Below are positions 17,426 to 26,730 of a stretch of 64,000 nucleotides of DNA, piece after piece. This stretch comes from CAWIKY01 sp963836905. Lineage in GTDB: Bacteria > Pseudomonadota > Alphaproteobacteria > Caulobacterales > Hyphomonadaceae. A program made the translations under genes and the position numbers. The notes under the pieces were generated by a model. It ran no database searches, was not told the DNA's origin, and saw nothing but the letters and a program-made list of their open reading frames with translations. Position 1 is the first letter of the stretch, and each line of letters starts with the position of its first letter. The stretch is from the NCBI GenBank assembly GCA_963836905.1, contig CAWIKY010000006.1, positions 124,001-188,000 on the forward strand, written 5' to 3'.

Positions 17426-18131
17426 TCACCACTCGATCTTCTGCCCGTCATAGGCATAGAAGCCGCCTGTATCCTCAGGCGTCAGACCGTCAAGAACCGA
17501 CAAAAGGTTTCGACGCGCACGCGTCCGGCGTGTGGGTATATTTTCCGCTGGCATGGGCGCGCGTCAACGGCGTCTCGATGGTTCCGGGATGCAGGGCAAT
17601 ACAGACCGTCTCCGGACGCTTGCGACCGATCTCCACTGCCGCGCAGCGCACCATCTGATTGAGCGCCGCCTTCGAGGCCCGGTACGACATCCAGCCGCCC
17701 AGCCGGTTGTCGCCGATCGAGCCGACCCGCGCAGAAAGCACGCCGATGCGGGACGGCGCGCCCTTGCGCATTAGCGGGCCGAAGTGTTTCAGAACGAGTG
17801 CAGGCCCAAGTGCATTGATTCGCCAGATTGCATCGGAGCTTTCCGGGCTGAGCGCGGAGAAGGATTTTTCCGGGTCTTCCCCGTCCGGGCTGGTCAGCAC
17901 GCCTGTTGCGACCATGAGAACGTCGATCTCGCCAATCGTATCCGCGGCATGGGCGGCGGCGGTTTCGATACTGGCCTCATCCAGCAAATCGAGGGGAGGC
18001 GATGATGACCGGGACAGGCCAAGCGCATTGGCGCATTGATCCTGTGCGCGGAAAGCTTCGATCAGGGCGCTTCCTATGCCGCCGCTCGCACCGATAACGA
18101 CGCTGTTCCAGCCGGATTTCAGGCTCTTCAT
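17426..18131 (-). CDS. SDR-family oxidoreductase (CsgA/C-factor-like), frameshifted near 17513-17524
   Basis: The frame starting at 18131 encodes a short-chain dehydrogenase: VVIGASGGIGSALIEAF (NADP loop), MVATGVL, and catalytic Ser/Tyr/Lys (YRASKAALNQM). The frame then stops early after TPDACASKPFVGS. In the next frame the expected C-terminus resumes (RNLLSVLDGLTPEDTGGFYAYDGQKIEW) and stops at 17426, 4 bp before the photolyase gene. The break falls in a GCGCGC-type run and needs one extra base or two missing bases. The corrected product would be about 234 residues. Sequence error is more likely than decay. Confidence 0.8.
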
Positions 18132-18218
18132 GTTCTTGTCTCCTGCGACAGCAAACTAGCGCGCAGGAGAAGAACTTCGAGGCCTGTCAGATTGCCGCAA
18201 GGGCGGTGGCGCGACCGT

Positions 18219-19964
18219 TCAGGCCGCTTCCTTCTGCTCTTCCTCGGTGGTGTCACTGTCGATTTCACCGTCGAGGTTCACATCCATCCGCGCCACTTCC
18301 TGCTCGATCCAGGCGGCAACCTTTTCATCCTCGATACCGAGCGTGCGCAACAGATCGGCTGCCAGGTCGATGGCCCCCATCGGACCGGAGGTAATGTGCG
18401 CGCGCATGTCCAGTGCCTTGTGGGCATCGCGCTCTTCAGGCGTGGCCACGGCGACGAAGCGCTTCAGGTCCGGCCAAACGCTTTTCACCGACGGCGTCAT
18501 GGAGCGTGCCGTCTCAAGTCGCGAATAGCCGATGACGATGGCCCGCGGATTGTCCATGCCGAGTGCCTTGATGAGCCGGAGATCGGAGGCATCTCCGAAG
18601 CTGACGTCATATCCATCAGCGCTGGCCCGGACGAACCGGTCGGGATCGGAATCGAGTGCCACGAACGCAATACCGTTGTCGCTGAGCGCATCGACAGCGA
18701 TACGGCCCGCGTCGGTCATGCCGTAGACGATTACATCGGCGGAACGCGTGGGCTGGGTTGCCGGGCTGTCGCTTTCGCCCTTATGCGTCGCCTGCCAGCG
18801 CGCGATATAGCGGGCCACCCGCATGCCGATGCCGGTCCAGATCGGGCCTGCCGCAAGCGACAATGCCGTTGCCGCGATAAGCACGGCGGTCAGGCTGCCC
18901 GAGACGCCCTCGCGGATCGAGGCGAGCGTGAGGACGATGAGTGTGAACTCCGACCCTTGCGCCAGAAGAAAGGCAAGCTGCGTCGCGCCGGGCGTCGACC
19001 AACGGTTCAGTTTGGCAGCAATGAAGATGAACAGGGTCTTGGTCAGAAGGATGGCGAGTGCCACGCCGATGACCAGAGGCAAGGCCCCCAGAACCGACGG
19101 CATGTCGATCATCAGGCCGACATTCATGAAGAAGAAGGAGAGCAAAAGCCCCCGGAACGGTGTCACCTCTGTCTGGATGACGTGCCTGTAGGGCGTGTCG
19201 GAAATCGCCATACCTGCAAGGAATGCCCCGAGCGTCAGAGACAGCCCGAGTGCGCCCGTTGCCGCGGCGGCTGCCACCACGATCAGCACGGCTGTCATGG
19301 TCAGCAGTTCCTGCACCTTGGCGGCGGCGAGCGTACGAAAGAGAGGGCGTACCACGAAACGACCGACCAGAGCGGCGGCTGCAAATGCAAGAGCCGCCTG
19401 CCCGGCGGCAACGCCCATGGCCACCATCAATTGCTCGGTGTTCTCTCCGCCGCCTATTCGCTCGGCAAAGATAAGAAGGAAGATGGCGACGATGTCCTGA
19501 AAGACCAGAACGGCGATGGAAGACCGCCCCAGTGGACACGTTCCCAGACCGCGATCGGAGAGAACGCGGGTCACGACGGCGGTTGAGGACAGTGCTATCG
19601 CCACACCGATCGCAATCGATATCGGCCAGTCGAGCCCGATCAGTCGCAAACCCAGAATGAAGACCGCGCCGCATAGGAGCATCTGTACCGGTGCCAGCCC
19701 CAGAATATCGCGTCGGCTGTCCCTCACTTCCCGTAGAGAGAAGTGAAGACCGATATCGAAGAGCAGGAACACCACTCCCAATTCGGCCAGAATGTGGGTT
19801 GTGTCGCTGTCTTGCAAAAGGTTCAGTCCGAACGGACCAATGACGATACCAGCCACGATGTAGCCGACCAGAGGACTGACCTTCACTGCCCGTGACGCCA
19901 GTGCCGCGCAGGTTGCCGCGCCCAGAAGGACGATGGCGGGCTGTAGGGCTTCAACTGGAGACAT
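18219..19964 (-). CDS. Monovalent cation:proton antiporter-2 (CPA2), KefB-like, with TrkA-N domain
   Basis: A 581-residue inner-membrane protein. About 12 hydrophobic segments span residues 1-380 (Na/H exchanger domain; AELGVVFLLFDIGLHFSLRE, ALSSTAVVTRVLSDRG). A cytoplasmic TrkA-N Rossmann domain at about 405-525 (VIVYGMTDAGRIAVDALSDN) is followed by an acidic tail (GEIDSDTTEEEQKEA). Such proteins exchange K+ or Na+ for protons under nucleotide control. It is monocistronic, with SDR/photolyase downstream. The long opposite-strand frame is a GC-bias shadow. Confidence 0.9.
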   Translation of the reverse strand: MSPVEALQPAIVLLGAATCAALASRAVKVSPLVGYIVAGIVIGPFGLNLLQDSDTTHILAELGVVFLLFDIGLHFSLREVRDSRRDILGLAPVQMLLCGAVFILGLRLIGLDWPISIAIGVAIALSSTAVVTRVLSDRGLGTCPLGRSSIAVLVFQDIVAIFLLIFAERIGGGENTEQLMVAMGVAAGQAALAFAAAALVGRFVVRPLFRTLAAAKVQELLTMTAVLIVVAAAAATGALGLSLTLGAFLAGMAISDTPYRHVIQTEVTPFRGLLLSFFFMNVGLMIDMPSVLGALPLVIGVALAILLTKTLFIFIAAKLNRWSTPGATQLAFLLAQGSEFTLIVLTLASIREGVSGSLTAVLIAATALSLAAGPIWTGIGMRVARYIARWQATHKGESDSPATQPTRSADVIVYGMTDAGRIAVDALSDNGIAFVALDSDPDRFVRASADGYDVSFGDASDLRLIKALGMDNPRAIVIGYSRLETARSMTPSVKSVWPDLKRFVAVATPEERDAHKALDMRAHITSGPMGAIDLAADLLRTLGIEDEKVAAWIEQEVARMDVNLDGEIDSDTTEEEQKEAA

Positions 19965-20158
19965 GGGCTTGGGAGGTTCTCATTCGTTCGCGGGACGAAT
20001 GAAGAATGAACCGTAAGGGGCCAGATTGCAAAGGGCATGACGCCCATTGCAGAACCGGCCATGAAATTTGCCTGAAAACAGTGCGCTCACACCCCCCGAA
20101 CGACACTGTGCCGGATCTAGCCGCTTGCAGCCCGTAGCGGCTGCGCTATTTCGCTTTC

Positions 20159-20611
20159 ATGCATCAACCCCGCCTGATAACCGTGCTGACACTTGCCGGA
20201 ACGCTTCCCTTTCTTGCCGGAGCAGTCCTGTCGGCAGGACTGGTGGAGGGGCAGGGGCTGCAGGCGCCGGGCCAGGCCACGCTGATGGCTTACGCAACAG
20301 CGATCATCAGCTTCATGTGCGGTGCCCGTTGGGGTCTTACTGTCAGCGCCCGCGTTGACAGGGCTTCCTGGCATATACCGGTTCTGGCAGTGATGCCTGC
20401 GCTCGGTGCCTGGCTTGCTGTCACAATTTACATTGCATTCGGAAATCTGCCCGGACCCGCCTGTGTTCTGGCCGCACTTCTGGTTCTCGAAGCGCTCTGG
20501 GATACGGCCTCCCGACAGTCGGCCGGATTTTCGAACGGTTATATCCGGCTGCGCTGGACCGCGACATTGGCCGGATCGATCAGCCTGCTGGTGGCGGCTG
20601 CAACGGCGTAG
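20159..20611 (+). CDS. DUF3429 family membrane protein
   Basis: A 150-residue protein with four to five hydrophobic segments. Motifs LAGTLPFLAGAVL, YATAIISFMCGARWGL and the C-terminal GYIRLRWTATLAGSISLL match DUF3429, a small inner-membrane family of unknown function common in alphaproteobacteria. It ends 16 bp before the convergent queE stop. Confidence 0.82.
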   Translation: MHQPRLITVLTLAGTLPFLAGAVLSAGLVEGQGLQAPGQATLMAYATAIISFMCGARWGLTVSARVDRASWHIPVLAVMPALGAWLAVTIYIAFGNLPGPACVLAALLVLEALWDTASRQSAGFSNGYIRLRWTATLAGSISLLVAAATA

Positions 20612-20627
20612 CGGCTTGTCCGCGTGG

Positions 20628-21404
20628 TCATACGCCGCGTTTGTCGCCGAAGAGGTGAATGTGCAGCCGATCGGAAATATAATATCCGCGCTCAAGCGCC
20701 AGTGGCACGAGCATGTCGAGGCGTCCGCGCACGTCCGCGCTGGTCGTGCCCAGCGGCATCAGCCAGACGCGGGACGCCGCTATTCCCGCCATATCACAGA
20801 TAGCTTCGACCTCGTCCAGATCGCCCGGGGCAGAGATAACAAATTTGAAGAAAGCAGAGGACAGGTCTGCGAGTTCGCGCAATGTATCAGGATTGCGGGC
20901 AATACGTGCGTCATTGCCTGAATGAGAGAGCTTCGGGGAAACGTTGAACTGATCGACGCGGTCGATCAGCGCCGCCGGTGGCAAGATTGATCCGTTGGTC
21001 TCGATTTCGACATGGACGGGTCGGGTGCCGGCGCGGGCGCGAACAGCATCGATCAAGGCGGGAAGTTGCGCTCTTTGCATCAGCGGCTCGCCGCCCGTAA
21101 TGACGATACCGGGCGCGTCATAAACTGCGACCAGATCAGCTGCCTCATTCACCGAAAGCTGTGCGGTTTCGGCCTGGCGGTCAAACTTCGCGGGCGTTTC
21201 TGGCCCGTCACTCAAATGGACGAAGTCGCTGCCCTGCCAGTTCCACGTATAAGCGGTGTCGCACCAGACGCAGTGCAGATTGCATCCGGACAGGCGGATA
21301 AAGGTTCGCGGCGCACCAAGACTTGGTCCTTCGCCCTGAACAGAATGAAAGATTTCGGGCGCGCCGGTGTCGTCACGCGCCAGCAGAAGCCGGCCGTCTT
21401 TCAA
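20628..21404 (-). CDS. queE: 7-carboxy-7-deazaguanine synthase QueE
   Basis: A 258-residue radical-SAM enzyme of queuosine/7-deazaguanine synthesis, converting 6-carboxytetrahydropterin to CDG. It has EIFHSVQGEGPSLGAPRTF and the cluster motif CxxxCxxC as CNLHCVWC, then VITGGEPLMQ and HVEIETNGS. The frame begins with TTG at 21404, immediately after the fabA stop at 21405-21407; no in-frame ATG precedes the QGEG motif, so the TTG start coupled to fabA is likely. An insertion between the CxxxCxxC motif and the GGEP motif is typical of this clade. Confidence 0.88.
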   Translation of the reverse strand: MKDGRLLLARDDTGAPEIFHSVQGEGPSLGAPRTFIRLSGCNLHCVWCDTAYTWNWQGSDFVHLSDGPETPAKFDRQAETAQLSVNEAADLVAVYDAPGIVITGGEPLMQRAQLPALIDAVRARAGTRPVHVEIETNGSILPPAALIDRVDQFNVSPKLSHSGNDARIARNPDTLRELADLSSAFFKFVISAPGDLDEVEAICDMAGIAASRVWLMPLGTTSADVRGRLDMLVPLALERGYYISDRLHIHLFGDKRGV

Positions 21405-21943
21405 TCAAAGCGCCGCTTCGGCAGCTTCGGCGCCCTTGAACAGGCCGACACGCATGTCCTTGGCGACATAGATTTCCTTGCCGTCACACAGCATCCGTCC
21501 ATCGGCAATGCCCAATACCAGACGTCCGCGAATGGCGCGCTTTATGTCGATTTCGTATTCGACCAGTTTTGCGTCCGGCAGGACCTGACCGGTAAATTTC
21601 ACATCGCCAACGCCGAGCGCCCGGCCTCGGCCGGGAGACCCCGACCAGCCGAGCCAGAAACCAACACCTGCCACATGGCATCGAGCCCCAGGCAGCCGGG
21701 CATGACCGGATCGCCCTCGAAATGGCATTTGAAGAACCAGAGGTCGGGGCTGATATCGAGTTCGGCGCGTACTGAGCCGCGCCCTTTCGCGCCGCCGTCC
21801 ATGGTCATTTCCGTGACGCGGTCCATCATCAGCATTGGCGGCGCGGGAAGCATCGCATTGCCGGGGCCGAAAAGTCCGGACCGTCCGCTTTCCAGCAAGT
21901 CCTCATGGGGGTAGGCGGACTTGCGTCCTTCGGGAATGGTCAC
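21405..21943 (-). CDS. fabA: 3-hydroxydecanoyl-ACP dehydratase FabA, frameshifted near 21666
   Basis: Two overlapping frames together give a complete FabA. The first has SGLFGPGNAMLPAPPMLMMD and CHFEGDPVMPGCLGLDAMWQ with the catalytic His (FKCHFEGD) and Asp. The second resumes at VGFWLGWSGSPGRGRALGVG and ends DIKRAIRGRLVLGIADG... VAKDMRVGLF. One missing G in CAGGTG(G)TTGG restores a 179-residue protein. FabA dehydrates hydroxyacyl-ACP and isomerises it in unsaturated fatty acid synthesis, and is usually essential, so a sequencing error is likely. The queE start abuts the stop. The fabB/fabI partners commonly next to fabA are not present in the neighbourhood. Confidence 0.86.
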
Positions 21944-21993
21944 GGGCGTCCCTCGTACATTTGAAGCGCCCCGCCTAGCATAGGCCTCAACCT

Positions 21994-22593
21994 TTACTCA
22001 AGCGCGGTGAGTGTCCACTCGCTCGTCATGTTTACCTTTTTCGGTGCCGGTCCACCGGGCGCGCCCCAGAGCGACCCCTTCGAGACCCACCCCTTTTTCC
22101 CATCGACAAAAACGCGGCAGAAGGCATCGGTGCAGGTCATCAGACTCGCGATGACGCCTGGCTCTGCCTGAGCGATGACACGCGAGTCGGGGTCTGCGCT
22201 GGCATGCACCGGAATCGGCAAGTCGGCAAAGAGCAGCACGGTCGGATCACCGCCCAGTGTGCGGGCATGCATCCAGACTTCGTCACCGTTCGGGTCACGA
22301 ACCATACGCCAGTCACGCGATTCCTTGACGATGAGCACGGGCAGACCGCGCCGCTCATAGCGCCACGCGACCGGGTAATCGAGGCTCGGCCCAAGACGCC
22401 CGTGAACCGTTGCGTATTTCAGGGATTTGAAACGGGGAACCGGCTGGCCTGAAAAGGCACTGAGACGGGCATCCTCGATGTCCTGCATATACGGAACAAT
22501 CGGCTCACCATCCTGTGCGTTGGCGGGTAAGGCGAGGGCTACAGGGACCAGAGCTACACAAAAAGTGGAGAGAATCGCACGCAGAATGGACAT
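21994..22593 (-). CDS. Exported SH3-domain (DUF1058-like) protein
   Basis: A 199-residue protein with an N-terminal signal peptide (STFCVALVPVALALPANAQ). The body contains two bacterial SH3-like units: FKSLKYATVHGRLGPSLDYPV with VKESRDWRMVRDPNGDEVWMH, and PVHASADPDSRVIAQAEPGV with FVDGKKGWVSKGSLWG. Such proteins are thought to act in the periplasm on the cell wall. In many alphaproteobacteria this gene stands next to a D-2-hydroxyacid dehydrogenase gene, and so it does here (divergent). Specific role unknown. Confidence 0.82.
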   Translation of the reverse strand: MSILRAILSTFCVALVPVALALPANAQDGEPIVPYMQDIEDARLSAFSGQPVPRFKSLKYATVHGRLGPSLDYPVAWRYERRGLPVLIVKESRDWRMVRDPNGDEVWMHARTLGGDPTVLLFADLPIPVHASADPDSRVIAQAEPGVIASLMTCTDAFCRVFVDGKKGWVSKGSLWGAPGGPAPKKVNMTSEWTLTALE

Positions 22594-22749
22594 GGGTTTG
22601 CCTGCAGGTCTTAACGGGACCGTCAGTGTCGCTCATCATGGTAAATCGGCTGTAAACTGTAACGACAGATTTTTTCCGATTCGGGTAATCATTGGCCACG
22701 GGCCAGAGGCTTGCTATGCCTGAACCGGGATCAGCATTACGGAACACTC

Positions 22750-23737
22750 ATGGCGGCGCATAAACTGAAGGTCATCGTTACACGCAAGCTTCCCGCAGCT
22801 GTGGAACTGCGTCTGAAAGAGCTTTTCGATACCGAACTGAACGAGAGCGACGAACCGATGAGTGCGTCAGCGCTGGCCGATGCGGTCGCGCGCGCACGAT
22901 GTGCTCGTGCCGACCGTGACGGACAAGGTGGATGGCCGCGTCCTCGCGCGGGCCGGAACGCAGCTTCGCCTGATCGCCCAGTTCGGGGCAGGCGTGGACA
23001 ATATTGATCTGCAGAGCGCCACCCAGCGCGGCATTACCGTGACCAACACACCGGGCGTCCTGACCGAAGATACAGCCGACATGACCATGGCGCTGCTTCT
23101 CGCAGTTCCGCGCCGCATGGTGGAAGGCGTCAAGGCGATAGAAGACGGCAACTTTACCGGCTGGACACCGACCTGGATGATGGGGCGCCGGATCACAGGA
23201 AAACGGCTTGGCATTATCGGCATGGGGCAATCGGTCAGGCCGTCGCCCGCCGTGCCCGCGCCTTCGGCATGCAGATCCATTATCATAACCGCAAGCCCGT
23301 CAGTCCGTCCGTTGAGGCCGCTCTTGGCGCGACCTACTGGGAAAGCCTTGATCAGATGCTGGCGCGGATGGACATCGTTTCGGTCAACTGCCCGCACACA
23401 CCTGCCACCTATCACCTTCTATCGACCCGCAGGCTGGAACTCATGCAGCCGCACGCCTTCATCGTGAATACCTCACGCGGCGAAGTCATCGACGAGGCGG
23501 CGCTTGCGCGGGCGCTGGAGGCAGGCAAGCTGGCCGGGGCGGGGCTGGATGTCTTCGAGCATCGAGCCTGCGGTGAACCCCAAGCTGAAGACCCTGCCGA
23601 ACGTTGTGCTGGTGCCACATCTGGGCTCTGCCACGCAGGAAGGCCGGACCGAGATGGGCGAGAAGGTTATCATCAACATCAAGACCTTCGCCGACGGTCA
23701 CAAACCGCCGGACCGCGTCATTCCCGCCATGCTCTAG
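22750..23737 (+). CDS. D-isomer 2-hydroxyacid dehydrogenase (glyoxylate/D-glycerate type), three frameshifts
   Basis: Four frame pieces joined end to end form one GyaR-like enzyme: KLKVIVTRKLPAAVELRL; LRLIAQFGAGVDNIDL, NTPGVLTEDTADMTMALLL, ITGKRLGIIGMG; then ARAFGMQIHYHNRKPVS, MDIVSVNCPHTPATYHLL, FIVNTSRGEVIDEAALA; and NVVLVPHLGSATQEGR with the catalytic His. The breaks are near 22890 (GCGCGC run, +1 or -2), 23226 (one missing G) and 23563 (one extra C). Corrected length is about 328 residues. These enzymes reduce glyoxylate or hydroxypyruvate with NAD(P)H. The piling-up of single-base changes points to poor sequence quality here. Confidence 0.82.
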
Positions 23738-23767
23738 ACCGCTTGCGGCCGTGTGATCGCTCTGTTG

Positions 23768-24714
23768 CTACTCCAGAAATTCCAGTACGGCCTGCACCGA
23801 CACATCGGGGATTTCTTCCTGCGGGACATGACCGACTTTCGGCCAGATGATCAGTTTCGAGAGCCGGGGATAGCTTCGGCAAACTTTCGCGAATCCGCCA
23901 CGGGAATGATCTCATCTTCCTCACCATGCAGGATCAGGGTCGGCACGGTTATCTGTGACAGGCGCTCTGCGCTCGCAAAATCGCGGTCGCTGCGTGCAGT
24001 AGTCAGTTCAAGAAGGGCATCGCGATGTCCGGGGGCCAGTGCCAGCGCGTTGTAACGCTCCACCATCGCATCGGTCACGAGGCTCTTGTCGTAGAAGGCA
24101 GACCTCGAGACCACTCTCGACCAGCCCGGAAAGATCGAGCGTGGTCAGCACATCGCGCAAGACCGGAATGGCGATAATGCGGAACGCAAGGGGGTAGGTG
24201 CGTCGCCCTCATCGCGCCAGCCTGCCGCGTCGACCAGTATGAGCGCTTCGACGCGCTCGCCCTGATCCAGCGTATATTGCCATGCCGCAAAGCCGCCCAT
24301 AGAGGACCCGGCAATCGCAAAGCGTTCAACGTCCAGCTGGTCCGTGACGGCGGTGATTGCGTCTCCGAACCCGGTGATCGTGAGGTCTGCGGCAGAGGCG
24401 TTTCGGGTCAGGCCATGCCCGGGAAGATCGAGGCGGATGACGCGGTAGCGGTCCGTCAGCGGTGGCATCCATGCGTCCCAAGTATGCAGGGAGGCGGCAA
24501 ACCCGTGAACCAGCACGACCACCTGAGCCTCGCGCGGTCCTTCATCTGTATAATGGACTGTCAGGCCGGATGGCAGGCTGAGATAGCTCGATGCCTCCAG
24601 CTCATATCTCGCCTCAAGTTCGGCAAACGGAATTGCGGGCTGGCGAAGCAGGAGCCATGCCCCGCCGAGAAGCGAAACGATGGCAAGACCTGTAACCGTT
24701 GCGGCGCGCAGCAT
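23768..24714 (-). CDS. Alpha/beta-fold hydrolase with N-terminal membrane anchor, three frameshifts
   Basis: The first piece has a membrane anchor (ATVTGLAIVSLLGGAWLLL), then LTVHYTDEGPREAQVVVLVHGFAASLHTW, LDLPGHGLT and the nucleophile elbow AGSSMGG. Later pieces give SAFYDKSLVTDAMVERYN, VPTLILHGEEDEIIPV (acid) and, in a third frame, VGHVPQEEIPDVS (catalytic His) ending at 23768. Breaks lie near 24190 (C run), 24105 and 23858. The corrected protein is about 315 residues with an intact Ser-Asp-His triad. Substrate unknown. Confidence 0.78.
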
Positions 24715-24841
24715 GTGACGAAACCCCTGATTTCCTGACCGTCACGTAACTGTCACAAAGGGTAAGGGAGGTCTATGGGCAAAGCGTTTTCACCGCTTTC
24801 GTGTCCATCAGGGTAAGGCCGGGTTCGGGTGTCGCTACCGC

Positions 24842-25132
24842 TCAGGCCGCGATCAACGGTTCGATCCCGGATACGTCAACTGACGCGCTTAGATTCGCCA
24901 GGTCATGATTGACCTGCATGGTCATCCAGTAGGCGGGCGTCGTTCCAAAGGCTTTCGACAAGCGCAACGCCGTGTCTGGCGTCATACGTGTTTCGCCTTT
25001 TACCAGACGCTCAATCCGCGTCCGCGGAACGCCCAGTCGCTTTGCGAGCGCCGGGCTGCTCATGTCCAGCGGAACAAGATAAAGCTCGTTCAACACGTCG
25101 CCGGGGTGCATCGGGTTTTGTAGCAGGCTCAT
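24842..25132 (-). CDS. higA: HigA-family antitoxin
   Basis: A 96-residue XRE-type helix-turn-helix antitoxin. MHPGDVLNELYLVPLDMSSP, LAKRLGVPRTRIERLVKGE (HTH) and DTALRLSKAFGTTPAYWMTM are typical of HigA. The start is taken at 25132; the frame runs upstream into the toxin gene. It lies directly downstream of the HigB-like toxin, the usual toxin-first order of higBA, and would bind the operator at 25434-25454. Confidence 0.9.
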   Translation of the reverse strand: MSLLQNPMHPGDVLNELYLVPLDMSSPALAKRLGVPRTRIERLVKGETRMTPDTALRLSKAFGTTPAYWMTMQVNHDLANLSASVDVSGIEPLIAA

Positions 25133-25143
25133 ATCAAGCTCCT

Positions 25144-25425
25144 CTAATGATAGTCCACGATTTCGACATCCGCGGGGCCACTGGGCGTCCAGCGAAAGCA
25201 AATTCGCCATTGCCGATTGATGCGCACGGAATGTTGCCCGGCTCTATCGCCCTTCAAAGCCTCCAGATGGGTGCCAGGTGGAAAACGAAGATCGTCCAGA
25301 ACAATAGCTGCATCCAGAGCCGTCAACAACGCAACTGTGCGTGTCACCAGATCGGGCGGAAAACCCTTTCCGAACGATCCCGAGACAGCGCGCTGCGCCA
25401 GCTTGCCCTTCACATTCTGTATCAC
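25144..25425 (-). CDS. higB: HigB-like (RelE/ParE superfamily) toxin
   Basis: A 93-residue toxin if begun at the GTG at 25425: MIQNVKGKLAQRAV..., then LDDLRFPPGTHLEALKGD, GQHSVRINRQWRICFRW and the conserved C-terminus VEIVDYH. These are HigB/killer-protein hallmarks; HigB cleaves mRNA on the ribosome. A longer frame from an ATG at 25461 would run through the palindromic operator and adds residues unlike the family, so the GTG start is preferred. The antitoxin gene follows 11 bp later. Confidence 0.85.
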   Translation of the reverse strand: MIQNVKGKLAQRAVSGSFGKGFPPDLVTRTVALLTALDAAIVLDDLRFPPGTHLEALKGDRAGQHSVRINRQWRICFRWTPSGPADVEIVDYH

Positions 25426-25433
25426 GACAAGAA

Positions 25434-25454
25434 ATGTATCATGCAATGATACAT
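25434..25454. promoter_or_regulatory. Palindromic operator of the higBA operon
   Basis: ATGTATCAT at 25434-25442 and ATGATACAT at 25446-25454 are perfect 9-bp inverted arms around GCA. The palindrome ends 8 bp before the GTG start of the toxin gene. HigA-type antitoxins bind such palindromes to repress their own operon, so this is the likely autoregulatory site. Confidence 0.7.
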
Positions 25455-25535
25455 ATTGCAAGACTGCGTAGGTTGAAACGGATCTGCGTTCAAAATCCCT
25501 ATAGGTCCTGCATGCGAGACAGGCAGACCAGTTTT

Positions 25536-25932
<397 letters not shown>

Positions 25933-25949
<17 letters not shown>

Positions 25950-26702
25950 GTGCCTCCGGCGTACGGGCGGCCTCCGGGCAGGCGGGATCGGCCGGAACCC
26001 TTACCTGTCGGACGCGGCCGGACAGGCCCTCCAGAATGCGTAGAACCCCGAAGATGTCTGTGTTCGCACCCGAAAGATATCTGATCGCGTCGAGTGCCAT
26101 CTGCGCGCCGACCATGCCCGTGACCGGCCCGGCAATGCCGGTTTCGCTGCAGTCGCGGGCGTCGGGCGGCATTTCCGGCACGAGACAGCTATAGCAGGGC
26201 GCATGAACGGCACCGGGCGGCGCAGGGTTGAAGGCGATATTCTGCCCCTGCCAGCGCGCTGCAGCGCCGGAAACGAGCGGCACTTGCGCCTTGATCGAGG
26301 CCGCATTCAGGGCGAAGCGCGTTTCAAAATTGTCCGAGGCATCGAGCAGCAGATCGGCTTCGCAGACCCCACTCGCTTGCGTCCAGCGTTCTTGCCGGGC
26401 GTCACGTCCACATCTGGATTCAGCCTCCGGATACGCGCAGCGAGCCTTTCAGCCTTGGGCTCTCCAATTTCATCCGAGGTGAACTGGGTCTGGCGGTGGA
26501 GGTTGGACCGTTCGATCCGGTCATCGTCGAAAAGGGTGATTTTTCCAATACCCGCACCGGCCAGCAGAAGCGCTGCCGGACCGCTAAGCGCGCCCGCGCC
26601 GACAATCAGGACATGCGATGCGAGACATCTCTTCTGGCCATGCCCGCCGATTTCCTTCAGCATGATCTGGCGGGCGTAACGGTCGATAGAATCAGGTGTC
26701 AT
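25933..26702 (-). CDS. ThiF/MoeB-type adenylyltransferase (HesA/MoeB/ThiF family), one frameshift near 26397
   Basis: The first frame has IDRYARQIMLKEIGGHGQ, VLIVGAGALSGPAALLLAGAGIGKITLFDDD (ATP-binding Rossmann loop) and ERSNLHRQTQFTSDEIGEPK. The second resumes as EADLLLDASDNFETRFALN... PLVSGAAARWQGQ, then CYSCLVPEMP and GPVTGMVGAQMALDAIRYLSG. One missing base (CCGGC run) restores about 256 residues. MoeB/ThiF enzymes adenylate the C-terminal glycine of MoaD or ThiS for sulfur transfer. Which partner is used is unknown: no moaD or thiS is near. Only one Cys of the usual zinc pairs is clear. Confidence 0.82.
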
Positions 26703-26730
26703 GATGGTGTCCGGCACCGAAAAGAAACAT

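Noticed and set aside
18036..19586. A 516-codon open frame on the plus strand
   Set aside because: It lies opposite the KefB-like antiporter, is rich in Arg/Gly/His and resembles no family. It is a high-GC shadow.
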